DNA of 64,000 nucleotides from Bryum argenteum (GCA_037043015.1 CM073323.1:27246758-27310757); one strand, 5' to 3'; shown: positions 35,957 through 47,815, counted from the stretch's first letter. Notes: generated from the sequence alone by a model not told the origin. Numbers and translations are program-made.

Positions 35957-36164
35957 CACTAAAGGAAAACAAGGCCTTTTTGACTATGAATGTAGTCGGA
36001 TTGTCTAAAACGACTGGCTGAATATGACTATTAATGGTCTTTTTGACTGTTCATAGTCATGTGTTTGTAAATCATCATATTCTTAGTTAAGATGACTACT
36101 TAGTCAATTTGGTCCAGCCACTTTGGACAATATGACTATATCCTACCTTCTTTTTCTCGTAGTG
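35957..36164. mobile_element. CACTA-type foldback MITE with TAA target duplication
   Basis: The element opens CACTAAAGGAAAACAAGG and closes CCTTCTTTTTCTCGTAGTG, whose complement is CACTACGAGAAAAAGAAGG. It is bracketed by TAA on both sides, a 3-base duplication as expected of CACTA elements. The interior is rich in TGACTA/TAGTCA half-sites in both orientations (for example near 35985, 36050 and 36095). Confidence 0.85.
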
Positions 36165-36259
36165 TAATTTAGGAGCTAGAGTTAAAAAAGCTCAGGAAGT
36201 GATTGGTTTCTGGGGCTTCTGATACTCAGATGTGTCAGTCTGATAGAAGGTGATAGGAG

Positions 36260-39200
36260 CTACTCAAAGAATGTTAACTTAGTGAAGGAGAGAGAGAGAG
36301 TGCAAGTGTGAACCTCAATTTGACACAAAACGGTGCTGTCAGAAACTTGTTGGCCGACTTCCACTTCGGCGCTTTTGATTATCCCATCAATGTGAGCTTT
36401 TACCACATGCTGGATACATAGCATAATAGGTTGTATTAGCAAGAATCAAGAGCACGATTTCTAATAGAAGAAAGTTATAGAGGAGGTTCGTTTTACCTCC
36501 ATCTTCATTGCTTCAAGCACAAGAATTGAGTCTCCCTTCTTCACTGTTGCTCCATTGGCGGCAAAGATCTTCACAACTCGACCGGACATTGGCGCAACAA
36601 CTGCACCAGGGCCTTGTGTAGCTGTGTGCCTTTCAGGCTGGCCATGGTGCTCCTGAGACTCGTCATTGTCGAATGCTGGAACTGGTATCGTAAAATGGTG
36701 GTGTTGAGTTCCTTCCCATAAGTGCACATGGCTTACACCTCCCTGGTGCACTCTCTAGAGGTTTAGAACCAACAGCAGTACCAATAATAGACTAACTCAC
36801 CAAGAGGTACCATAATAGCTTCACAATCCAAGTTTTCATGTACTCACAGTTAACAAGGATGCCACTCTAGAGGACCATTTTAGTAACATTCTAGAAGTCC
36901 AGGTTCAACAGATTCATAGCAAATTGTGGAAGAGTTCAAAAATGATGATTTTATCCTCCCACTTATTTGCCCATGCAACAACAAGCAAGCATGCACGAAA
37001 ATTGCTTACACTAATTACTTAGCCATGCTGAAATATGAGCCATTATTGAGCAGCTAACCTAGTATGCATAGAATGTCAATAGAATTTGGATGTCCAGAAA
37101 ACTGCAACAAGTAGGATGGGCAAAGATAACCTGCTGGAACTGCGCAAGACTGACGGGAAGGGATTTTCCGTTCAGATTCAATCTGAAGTCAGAGCTCCTC
37201 CCTGGCATCTCTTCCCCAGTGACTGTCATCTTCTCCAACTTCTCCCCCTGCATCACATCTTGAACCATAAGAAACTACTAGCACTATGTCATTTTTGCGG
37301 ACCATACTGCACATCCATGAACTAAATAACAGACACAGAAATGTACTGAGTAATGGTCATCGAACTTGATAACTCTCAAGCTGTACCTCCACTATGAAGT
37401 TGCCGACTTTGCCATAGGTGACCTTTAGAGAAAGTGGCAAATCACTCGTTTCTGACTTCCAGTCAAGATGTAGCATACGTGTGTATGCATGGTTTAAACG
37501 AAAGCCGGACCTAGAGCTCCAGAGCCCGTCAGCTCTCCCTTCTGCATAAGTAAACACTCACTCGTCAAAGGAAGCTTTTTGAAGGACCTTGTGTTATTCA
37601 TATTCACTATGTTTTGTGCGTGGTATATAGACTTACGTGTGGACTTGATTCCGAAGGCTGCAGCTGTCAAAGCTGCCCCAATTTGAGTCGCTTTAGGCAC
37701 ACTGGGTTCCTGTGCTTGTGTTGATGGAAGTAAATCTTCCTTGAATCGGTCAATGAAGTGAGTGTCGACGTCCCCAGCCGCAAACGCATGATGGCTTGCA
37801 AGAGTTTTTAAAAAACCGATGTTTGTTGGTAGTCCTGCAATCTGTAATGAAGCAGGCTGTTGAGAGATAAGAAACTTTTGATTGTTTTCACGGCATTGAC
37901 AACATAGTATTTCAAAAATCTGACCTGGAATTTCGTTAAAGAGTCGACTAGTTTCGTCAAAGCTGAAGAGCGATCACGGCCCCATACTACAAGCTTGGCT
38001 ATCATGGGATCGTAGAAGACGCTCACAGTGTCCCCCTTCCCTACCCCAGTCTCCACTCTTACTGAAAGAACATGGCAACTTTCAGTAGATTACAATCGAA
38101 TATATCTAGTAATTATCTCAACAGCATCGCATGATAAGCGAACATCCGCAAGTCTTCATCATCAAAACAAGGGCACACATCATCTTAGAGCTCAACCTAC
38201 GAGCATGTCGAAGACTTGCAAGAATATCATGAAGATGCGGTCTATGCACTTCATTATTACAGTTGCAATCTAATGTTGTCGCTCTCTTGAGAACAAGGAA
38301 GGAAGTTCAATCACCAGTGGAAGAGGCTGACGGGGGGCTGTAGTGATGTAGGAATCCAGCAGCAGGTAAGAATCCCTTTGGAACGTTCTCAGCATAGATG
38401 CGGGCTTCAAATGAGTGACCTGGTAAGACATCAGATCATGATAAGTGACAAGCATATAAAATTTTGAGCAAAGCTGCAAAAACTTGCATTCGGATTTTAT
38501 ATCATCATGTGTACTCACGACCTCTCACAACAAAATAATCCAGAATCACTTTCAGACAACATCTAGAATGAATTTGGCACGAGGAGGCCTTCATATGATC
38601 GCTGTGACCATGAGGAGACCTTCCCTAATCACGGAATCTAGATGTTTCTGAGGGATGCTAACTTGATCAAACGTCCTATTCTATTCTCTTTTTCCAATTT
38701 AAAGCGTTTATAATCTAGAGCGTAGGCAACAAATTGAGATAATTCAGCAATTGACTTCAGCTTCATACCCATCAGCTCTATTTCGTTCTGCTGAAGAGGA
38801 AGAACCTCGCCATTGGCAACTCGAATTTGCCATTCAACAAGGTCTTGGCCGGTTACCATTTCCGTTACAGGGTGCTCCACCTGCCACCCAGAAGGTCATT
38901 GATAAATAGCAGAAGAAATGCGGTTTATTCAGCTCCCAAGTAGTTGATCAATCATGTGTGAAAAAAAATTTAAATTCTGACTTCTAGCCCGTGGAGTACA
39001 TTGGTCACATATATCATCATGCAAAACCGAAGTCCTCCAAGGCTTAAAATATAGTTGATACAGGAAACTCTCTAATTAAGTTTTTCTCTAATTAAGTTTT
39101 TCTGATTGACTTGAATGAGACTTCAGAAAGTTACATTGCTTCAAAGGAATCCATATAGGCTTCAGGAGTGTTGATCATTGAATTTCATGGTTCTATTGAA

Positions 39201-41363
39201 ATGCTGCTGCTATATGTGAACTCCTCGATAAATTCTCTTTAGACGTAATGATGCAAACCTGGAGTCGAGTGTTCATCTCCATGAAGTAGAAGTCACCAGA
39301 TATTGTATCTACAATAAACTCCACTGTGCCAGCGCTTTCATAACCTACTGCCTGTGCACATGAGTAGAAGTCAATAAATTCCTCATGAGTAAGTTGTGCA
39401 CCAATAAACTCATGCTAACTTACTGGACTCTCCAAACTAGAAAGAAGTCAGAGAGGATAACCTTAGCGGCATCCACTGCAGCCTGCCCAATACTTTGTCG
39501 AAACTCAGACGTTATGTGTGGCTGCACATGTAAGAAATCGGTTCTTAGTCCATGAAGCAATAGCAATTGGAATGAACACCTGGGATGATTTAGCAAGATA
39601 GTTCAAGAGTACCACAGTTCAAGTTCTAGAGGTTGAACATACCGCAGGAGCCTCCTCAATGATTTTCTGGTGACGCCTCTGTACACTACAGTCGCGCTCA
39701 TTCAGATGCACAGCGTTTCCATGTTTATCTGCAAAGATCTTCACAAATGCAGATCTTACTGATAAGAATCAGACATAAATGCAAATGAGTACATTGCCAA
39801 TTGACCGGAATGCGTGGTTAATGGATGGCTCGTCACCTGCACTTCAATGTGACGCGGACGTGAGACATATTTCTCAATCAAAACACGACTGTCCCCAAAT
39901 GCAGCCTGTGACTCGCGTTGTGCACTTGCTAAAGCCTCCAAAAATTCTGACTCCTTGTGAACAATCCTCATTCCCTGCGACCAACATTGCTGAATCAGAT
40001 TGTACGTTCCTACTAGCTTGAAGGAAATTTACAAGCTGCATAAGAAATTTTGTCACTGGGAAGGTCTTGACCTTGCCACCACCACCTTGAGTCGCCTTGA
40101 TGAGAACAGGATAGCCAATTCGGTTGGCTTCTGCTTGTAATAACTCGGGGCTCTGATCTTCTCCGTGGTAGCCAGGGACCACGGGCACCCCTGCAGCACT
40201 CATCATAGACTTCGCCACACTGTAATCCCAACAGCCAGTCAAAGAAATTGGTGTCAATAACAATCACTAATAACATCAGTTCCAAAGCTTTCTAAACCTT
40301 TGAACTAGAAAGAAAGAAGACCCTAACCGAGAACATGACAAAACGTGGTGGAGATTAAGGTGTATGGTAAAGGACCTCTTATCACCCATTGCACGGATAG
40401 CAGCAGCAGGTGGCCCCATGAAGATAATTTTTTTCTCCTTGCACAACTCTGCAAACTTGGAGCTTTCTGATAAGAATCCATATCCTGGATGTATGGCCTG
40501 CCACCAATTCAATAGATCAGAAAAAACTTCCTCTGGTTGCCATTCAGAACAATCCACTCCTATTCGCTCCCTGAATTCAGCTCTAGAGACCTAAGGTTTT
40601 GCATGATGGCACATGTACTACGGGGAAATGATATCTTACTGCCATAGACACCAAATTCTAATGACTTATTGACACAAGGATGGTAAACAGATATTTTCAC
40701 AGTTCAAATCTGCAACACCTTCGAAAGAGAGTAAGGGTGTATGAAAGAATCCAACCATCATAACAATGAGGTAGAGGGTTTGGTTAAGAAATTTAGATGA
40801 TCAACCAAAATGAATGAAACTCACACACCGTTTGACTCTGCGACTAAGGTAAGAGAATGAAGACAAAAGGAGAGAAGTACATCTGCACCCGTTGATAAAG
40901 CTGCAGCCAAAACCTTTTCGCCGTTCAAGTAACTGGCGGAAGCAGGAGCAGGACCTAAGAACACAGCTTCGTCCGCCATGGCCACATGTTTTGCATGCCG
41001 ATCTGCTTCACTGTACACTGCCACGGTGCGAACTCCAAGCTTCTGTGCCGTCTTGATCACACGGCATGCTATCTCGCCTCTATTGGCAATCAGAATCTTC
41101 TGGATACACTTCGTAGGAGGAATCTTCACATCCGAGTCCAAGAGTCCACTCGAAGACGAGGAATATCTAACACCGAAATGCTGAAAATCCGCAACATGTC
41201 TGTTGTTGTTGCTCTTTTCGCCCCGTCTCACGACAGGAACATCAATGATTGAGCAGATTCCAGCTCTTTGTTGACTCCACTTCGCTAAAGAAAATCGACT
41301 CTTTGCCCGATTGCTTCCCAGGGCAATGAGTGCCCATCTGTACGCGTTGCTACCTCCTCCCAT
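36260..41363 (-). CDS. MCCA: 3-methylcrotonyl-CoA carboxylase alpha (biotin-containing) subunit, mitochondrial
   Basis: Catalyses ATP-dependent carboxylation of biotin for leucine breakdown in mitochondria, working with the MCCB carboxyltransferase. Fifteen coding exons: 40881-41363, 40376-40497, 40072-40219, 39837-39974, 39643-39738, 39462-39521, 39259-39351, 38769-38880, 38315-38419, 37925-38061, 37637-37841, 37387-37541, 37131-37247, 36497-36754 and 36260-36409. They total 792 residues and join in one frame. The first ATG is at 41363; the longer open frame to 41393 starts with TTG. A basic, Ser-rich N-terminus suits a transit peptide. The biotin carboxylase domain follows, with [36 protein letters not shown] (ATP-grasp), RHIEVQ and [19 protein letters not shown]. 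The biotin attachment motif AMKM is at about 739-742, Lys 741. The tail after LCQIE is about 15 residues longer than usual and runs over a CT repeat, so the last exon may be mis-set. Confidence 0.95.
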
Positions 41364-41423
41364 CAAGGAAAGACTTGAATCGTCTTGTTGCAATGCTCCA
41401 ATTCAATATAATCCTCAATCAAC

Positions 41424-42414
41424 CTGTAAAAGCTTGTCGGAGAGCCTCTAAGCCTCAATATTACGATACAGATATGATAACAATTTCCGATGACATATGA
41501 GTCAATGTCAATGACAGTAACATTTACTAGACTGTCCGAATCAAGCTTTAGTCAATATAATGGGAAACATCAGGTAAGAGTATCACAAGAGAAGAAGAAC
41601 AGTGGCCTGACTCTAGCAATTACCTATTTCTTCACACACGGGACAGAGAGACATCGCCATTGTCAATCAACTTGCTCATTAGGTCTCAGAAAACGGCAAC
41701 GACTCAATCATCAATGCCAGCTTCTTCTCTTCTTACCACCCGCTTCCAGTTACGGTTTCAATCTCAATTTGACCCGTGATCAAATCTAATGGTGATCTTA
41801 GATACAAAAACGTACAATTGGATCGAATTTCCAGACCTTTGCAATACAGAATTTTAATCACCGTCAAACGTCACTATAGTACAACAGTTACAGAACTTCC
41901 TGTAATCGCCATAGCCAATCTAGCTCTGACGCATTACGAGCTTATCGTCAATCGAATTATGCATAATTCTCCAATTCTTTAGATTCCATCAAGAAGCATC
42001 TATCTCGTGCACAGAGTGCGTCAAGACTAAGTCCATCAATGCGTGTCTATGACACCTTCTTCTCTTATTACCATCCGTTTCCAGTTACGGTTTCAAACTA
42101 AATTGAAAGCTCAAGGTGATCTTATATACAAAAACGTACAATCCGGACCTATGCAATAGAGAACTCTAATCACCGTCAATCGTCACTATAGTACAACAGT
42201 ATAGTTCAGAACTTCTTATAATCGCCATAACCAATTTAGTCTAGCCAAGCATCTATCTCTTGCTCACAATTGCAACAAGAATTGTACGATCTACGGGGCG
42301 ATTTTTTCCAAATTTTGAAAAGATAGAATCGAGTACAATTGCGATCGAACTGACTGTAAATTCTAGACTAAAAGGAATGTTCCTGACTCAAGAGCGAGAA
42401 AGCGATTCGTGTAC
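41424..42414 (-). other. Probable 5'-UTR intron of MCCA
   Basis: On the minus strand a donor-like AAG/GTACACG lies at 42415/42414 and an acceptor-like TTTTACAG ends at 41424. A non-coding first exon would then sit upstream of 42415 in the GC-richer stretch reaching about 42600. The spacing to the ATG (60 bases) is reasonable. This is inferred from splice-like signals alone. Confidence 0.45.
41718..42250. repeat. Diverged tandem duplication inside the MCCA leader
   Basis: 41718-41930 and 42053-42250 share CTTCCAGTTACGGTTTCAA, ATACAAAAACGTACAAT and CACTATAGTACAACAGT in the same order, about 335 bases apart. It probably arose by unequal exchange within the proposed leader intron. Confidence 0.85.
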
Positions 42415-43247
42415 CTTATAGAAAAACCATCGGAGGGGCTTGTTGAAACGCGCTCCAAGCAAGTAAAGCACCTTCTTTGGTGTCGTTGTTGCGAAATGGA
42501 AACGGAGAGTGCGTTTGGTTTTGAGAAATCGGGGCTTGAAGTGCAGTCACGCCATCGCCAGCGTTTTAGCTTCTTCTTCGCCTTCTTGTAAGTGTATTTT
42601 CTTTATCTTTACAGTACTCGTCTTTTTCTTTTTCCTTATTCGGGGCTTCTTTTTCGTAGATGAGTCCGTGCTGCTGAGTCAGACGCCACGGTCTGCTGAC
42701 GTGGTGCACACCTGGATCTGTGTAGGTGCTATTCTATCTTTTTCTTGTGTGATCCGTTCACACCGTGAATGAACAGATTCTAGAAAATTGTAAGATTTCA
42801 AAATTGTCATTATCTACCAGTAAGTTATGAATATCTATGTTTGTACAATATGGAGTGGTAGAATGAGTGGCATATAGGCATGGGGTACATTGAGGGTAAT
42901 CTTAAGGTGATCAAATCTTCAGAGGAGCAAGAATCTAGCATGCATGCTTATGGGGGGCGCCCGCCTTTAGATTCTCCTACCTTAAGACATCGCTAAGGCA
43001 AGAGCACCTAAAAACAACCATGCACGTAAAACCAATTGTAAGAAATTCATCTCCTTGGGACTTTTCCTTAACAAACTTAATGTAGGGATTTTTAATGAAA
43101 CTTAATGTAAGGATTTCCACTCTCGTGTGTTGGGGAATAGTGTTAGAAGGTGGTGTTGATAAATGGTATTGTTTGAATAGTAGTACCATTGTGGTACAAA
43201 TAAGGAATTGTGCTAGGACTTGTATAAGTCCTGCTCATGATTAGTGT
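42415..43247. other. MCCA upstream exon/promoter and non-coding DNA
   Basis: 42415-42600 may hold the untranslated first exon of MCCA. The following T-rich stretch and 42780-43247 show no gene. Confidence 0.4.
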
Positions 43248-43512
43248 TGGATCAAGTCCAGCATCAGTTTCGGATCTAGGCCACGACTAATTTGGGGTGG
43301 ATGCGAGAACTAGTTATATGTCGAGGCTATGACCAGTTTCGAGTTAAGGCCAATTTGAGGTCTAAGCAAGGACCAATTTCGCGTCCACGTCAGGACTAGT
43401 TTTGGGTCTTGGCTAGTCTCAAGTCTAGTCGAGGACAAGTTTGGGGTCTAGTTTGGAGGCCACTTTCAGCTCCAAACGGGTTTCAGGTCCAGTCCATGAC
43501 TAGTTTTGAAGG
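43248..43512. repeat. Degenerate repeat built on GACTAGTTTCGGGTCTAGGCCA
   Basis: About a dozen imperfect units of 20-28 bases carry (G)AC(C/T)AGTTT(C/G)GGGTC followed by TAGGCCAGG-like text. No coding sequence. Confidence 0.75.
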
Positions 43513-43899
43513 GAGTCCACAAGGTTAGTTTCGAGAGTATATAAGATGAGTTTTTGTACCTATTGGGTGGGAAGTATAGACTTGTAGTATTCCGGAGAGT
43601 TGGAGGTCAGTAAATAAGGTAATTGAAGAGGTAGGAAGAATACCACTTTCACAATCACTCAAAAATATAAACCATAAGTACATTAAAATTCAAAGTCTGA
43701 AGCTACAATATACCTCAAACTTGGATTGGCGTGGTGAGTGGTTTATGGTGTATGTGGATTTCAAACCACCTATTGTGATTTGACAACTTCAACCAAGATC
43801 CTCCATTTGATATCCTCAATATCTACACCTCATAATATTTGCATACTATTTTCAAAACATAACATTCAGAGATTGTTTTGAGCACTTTAGAATTAAGCC
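43513..43899. other. Non-coding spacer
   Basis: Nothing recognised. Confidence 0.35.
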
Positions 43900-44582
43900 G
43901 TGGTGTTTACAAATTTATGTCCTAAAAAGTTTACGAATTTTACAAAGGTAGCCTCCAAAAAATAAAATACAATCTTCACAATTTCTAATAATTTCTAAAT
44001 TATCTCTTTCAAATTCGTCAAAATTTGAGATTTTGGAATTTTTCAAAAAAAAAAAAAAAAAAAAAAAAAAATCACTTAAAAATCACAAATTCATAAAAGC
44101 AAATAACCACTTTTCACTTTCCCCAAATTCAAAGTTGTCATCCGCAATATTTAGTTTGTCAATTTTGCACATCTAAAGCAAAATTTGACCTCCAAGTAGA
44201 AAACAATTTTTAGTTTTTGCCTTTGGAACATTTGGGAACCCTAAGTTTTTGCACACACATACTCAATTTAGTATTCTACATGGGAAAAAATATGAGCAAA
44301 ATGTTTGGGTAACAATCATTAACTTTCCCTTTGCTCCATCGAGAACACACATTCATGCAATGCCCAAAAAAACTTTTGCTACAACTTTGAAAATTATGAT
44401 CTCACAGATGACCAACAGTCACCCAATAGTCAATTTTTACACGGAACCTAAAAATAGGATTAGGTACGTGCTCTTGCAGTTGAAGGTAAAAAAAAGATGT
44501 TACATACTCTCAACAGTCCATAGAGGATGAAAATCGCAATTTTGAGGTTTCAAGCTCCCAAAAACACAAGGAAATTTAGGGG
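43900..44582. mobile_element. Left-truncated copy of the 932-bp piggyBac-type element (copy h)
   Basis: Follows the same order as 19070-20001: AAAAGTTTAC.AATTTTACAA, GCCTCCAAAA, CAATCTTCACAATTTCTA, GAGATTTTGGA, then the right end AAATTTAGGGG. The flanking TTAA has become TCGA and the left terminus is missing. A run of about 31 A sits at 44047-44077. Confidence 0.75.
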
Positions 44583-44811
44583 TCGAGGTCACAAGCAATA
44601 ATACTATATGAAACTAATAACCCAACATGTACTTCACTTGTGATAAATCAATGATATTATTAATAGGAATAAAAGAATATGTAAGAGCCAAACCACCCTA
44701 CGACAAGAAAAGTCCAACGGTCAAGAAACCAAGAAGAAATTTCAAATATGTGTGGTTAGAAATGAGACTCTTGGAATGTGATTGGTTTAGGGTGAAATTC
44801 TTGACCGACCA

Positions 44812-45034
44812 CTACACTAAATTTGATAAAAAGGTTTAGATTATTATAAGATTTGAAAATGCTATAAGTTTTTACTTTTGTTTTAAAAAAATTACCAAGA
44901 GCATTGATTTTGATACTATATAAGGACTCCCATCTTGGCCAATATAGTGGGTAAAATTATTGAACAACAGTAAAAACTTATAACATGTTTATGTAAATTA
45001 GTGTATCTAACACTAATTATCAAATTTAGTGTAG
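44812..45034. mobile_element. CACTAAAT-ended MITE, copy 3
   Basis: Left end CTACACTAAATTTGATAA, right end TTATCAAATTTAGTGTAG. The interior is almost the same as copy 2. The left inner repeat has lost part of the ATTAGTGTTAGA segment, so this copy is asymmetric. Confidence 0.85.
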
Positions 45035-45059
45035 CCTTCTACACTGTAGTGTAAACAGG

Positions 45060-45165
45060 TACTCCCTCCGTCCCATTATAATTGTACAATAGGTTTTTCT
45101 CAAATCTACCTTGAGAGATAGATATGAGAGAACCTACTGTACACAAATAATGGGACAGAGGAGTA
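45060..45165. mobile_element. Stowaway-like MITE (Tc1/mariner type, TA target duplication)
   Basis: TA, then CTCCCTCCGTCCCATTAT, and at the other end ATAATGGGACAGAGGAG followed by TA. CTCCCTCCGTCCC is the well-known Stowaway terminus of plants. The length of 106 bases is at the small end for the group. The interior forms a stem around AATAGGTTTTTCTC..GAGAGAACCTACTG. Confidence 0.9.
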
Positions 45166-45833
45166 CTTAGAAAGCTCGCCTGCCCAAGTGTCAGTCATCG
45201 TGACAGAGAGCCGTCATCAGCATGACGCTTTTATAAGCTCTTGCTCTCCATGAATTGTGCACATATTGCAATGAATCAGATTCCCGTTCTTTTGATTGAT
45301 ATTCTTGCATCTGAACATTAGAATCTCGATGACATCCATGCAACTTACTTCTCTTGCTCTTGATGAAAACTGGGGGTGTCTTCTAACACTGTCCTTATTA
45401 TTACCTGGTTGAAAGGTTTCAGAACTCGAATTAAACTTCATCAGAAACTTGTTGTAGTCTTTTACGGGCTTCGCTCTGCATCTCATGCTTCATATGAACT
45501 GTGATTCTCCGGCGTATTATGATGGGCGTGATTCATCATTATTCTGGTGCTCTTTTTGAAAGAGCTTCATCTTACCATGCTTCTGTTCCCTCTTTACTTT
45601 AGTTGATGATGTGCACACCCTTGAAAACGATAACGTCTAAGAGAAGAGAAGTGAGAAAGAAGGGGGGGGGGGGGGGCGTGGTGGCGGAGAACAAATCTGT
45701 ATCACGCGCTCAACATAATTACATCGTCTCAGGACTGAGTTACAACATCTTCTGTACAGATATTAAGTGATTCCAGGCTTGAATTGTATGGGGAATGATG
45801 CCTTGGCACTTGCAGAGAGAGAGAGACCATTGA
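45166..45833. other. 3' region of the coiled-coil gene
   Basis: Contains a run of about 17 G at 45661-45677, which may be unstable or a sequencing weak point. Probably includes the 3' UTR of the neighbouring minus-strand gene. An 89-codon frame at 45217-45486 has no recognised family. Confidence 0.4.
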
Positions 45834-47482
45834 TCAGTCGGCATCGGGGATGCCCTCTGGGTAGTATAACGTTGGCTCAGGGTGGTCTGCTTGGGTGGTG
45901 TGGACGATGGCGTGTATGACATTCTGGAGGACTTGGGCCTCTCGCACGGTCTGGGAGCTGCAAGGCTGCTCTTCAAGGTGGTGTTGCGCTCTGTCGAGAA
46001 AGGATTCGAGCTCGCCCGTCATGACGTCCAAGGCCGCCGTCTTCTCCTCCAGCGCCAGTTTGGCCTCGCCGAGCTTCATCTGCACACGCTCCTCTCGCCA
46101 CACCTCCGCCAGTTGCAGCATACGGCGCTCCTCTTCTAGCTCCTCCCGCACTTTCTGCGACTGCCGCTTCATCTCTTCAACCTCCGCCTTGTCCTCCCCT
46201 GTCTCCTGGGCCAGCTCATGACACACCTGCGTGCGCTGTGTTAGCTGCGAATCGATCAGGCCATGGGGGCTTGCTAGAGGGTCGGGTAGTTCCTTACCTC
46301 TTCGATGAGCTGGCGGGCTTTGCGCTCCTTCTCGAGCTCTTGCACAGCTTTGGTTGCGGCCGATTGCGCCTCCATGAGCTCCTTGGTCAATTGCCGGTTG
46401 GCGTTTTCCACCCTTTGCCTGACAGAACGCTCTTCCTCCAACTGCTCCTTCACGGCTTTCAACTTCGCCTTCTCCTTGAGCTTCCACGCCGCCTTCTCCT
46501 CAGCGAATTTCTTCATCAAAATCTCCACTTCCCGTTTCCGCTGCGGGTTCTGCTCCAGCTCTCGCACGCGCGCGTGCGCTTGCAGAAGCTCCCCGTGAAG
46601 AGCCGTCGTCAAACTCAGGCTGCAGTTGTGCTGCTCCTCCATCACCCGGACCTGACTGAACATCTTCAGCAGCTCCTGCGACATGGTGCCTGCTCCACTC
46701 TCCCCGGGTAGCTTCCTTACGCTACTCGCAAAAAGTGAAGAGTGTCGTTGCCTATCGACCTGTGACACCCAAAACACAAAACCCCCATAACAACATCCAT
46801 TCTTAGTACGCCCCCACCCAACACACACACACTTGCAAAAGTCTCTGTCCTCGAAACCCAACAGAGTAAGTCGCAGAAAGTGGACGTTACCAGGCCGACT
46901 GGAGACTCCATGCTGGATCCGTTGAAGAGCTTGCGAAGGTGCGCTTGGTGCTCATGTCGCGAGCTTCCAGTCTGTTGGCAACAGTCAAGAACATCAACGC
47001 TGATGATGTAAACATTGACATACTAATACTCATGACTAGGTCAACTTTTGAAGGCAAGCTAGAATAGCTAAAAATGACACCTTGCGCGAGGTCATCGGTG
47101 GGGATAAGACATAGTCGGGCTGCGAATGCGGGCTTGTCACAGCAGAATCGTCAGCAAGGCTAGGGGTAGCCTGAGCCTGAGGGGAATCACGGGCATGGGG
47201 GGTTTGAAGGCAGGCGGAGAAGCAGGCTGGGACAGGAAGGTCCTGAAGCTCCCACAGAGAAGCCGCCAGCTTCCTCGCGGACGGTGGGGGCGGCTTGCTC
47301 ATGCCGTCGTAGAGCTGGTTGTTGAACACCTTCCAGCTCGGCACGGGCGTGGAAGGCGCCGCGCGTCGATGGCCGCGCACCAACATGCCCCCACCCAGCT
47401 TCGTCACTCTCATGCTCGTCGCCGTTCCCGTCCCCGCGCCCGTCTCTCCTCGCCTGCTGCCGCTGCTATAACTCCCTGCCAT
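45834..47482 (-). CDS. At5g41620-like coiled-coil protein
   Basis: A plant-specific long coiled-coil family of unclear function; the group includes relatives of BRANCHLESS TRICHOME. Four exons, all in phase 0: 47081-47482, 46891-46971, 46298-46759 and 45834-46226, giving 445 residues from the ATG at 47482. Family marks are STPVPSWK (44-51) and SARKLAASLWE (68-78) in exon 1, HLRKLFNGSS in exon 2, and in exon 4 GEDKAEVEEMKR, LQLAEVWREERVQMKLGEAK and LALEEKTAAL. Residues about 190-400 are strongly heptad-like and charged, with no membrane segment or signal peptide. It is shorter than many angiosperm members, mainly in the linker after exon 1. No lesion was seen. Function is not assigned beyond the family. 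Confidence 0.88.
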
Positions 47483-47624
47483 TGTTAAACCCTCGCAGCC
47501 TCCTCCCCATCATCCACCTCCATCGCCACAGTACTCTTCGAGCAAGCTTCACCCACAATCACCAAAATCCCCGAGCTTCAGTCCCGAACGCCACCACCTC
47601 TCACCATAACGGAGTACAGTCTCT
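47483..47624. promoter_or_regulatory. Probable core promoter and leader of the coiled-coil gene
   Basis: Immediately upstream of the ATG and C-rich on the plus strand. No TATA motif was identified with confidence. Confidence 0.3.
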
Positions 47625-47815
47625 CAAACAAACTAGCTCTCAAAACTGTGAAAATCCTCCCATGAGAGAAACTAGCGAGCTCAGAACTGTGGCATTACGT
47701 TTTAGGGAAACTAAGATAGCTCTCAAAACTGTGGCATTCCGATTTGGAAAAACTAAGTTGGCACTCAAGACTGTGAACACTGGCTCGTTTCGAGGAAACT
47801 AGCTCTCAGAGCAAG
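47625..47815. repeat. Degenerate repeat with ACTAGCTCTCAAAACTGTG units
   Basis: Four imperfect units of about 40-50 bases carry (A)GCTCTCAAAACTGTGGCATT(A/C)CG(T/A)TTT followed by GGAAACTA. It lies about 150-330 bases upstream of the coiled-coil gene start, so it may fall in the promoter. Confidence 0.75.

Noticed and set aside
41364-41393. Longer MCCA N-terminus from 41393
   Set aside because: It begins with TTG; the first in-frame ATG is at 41363.
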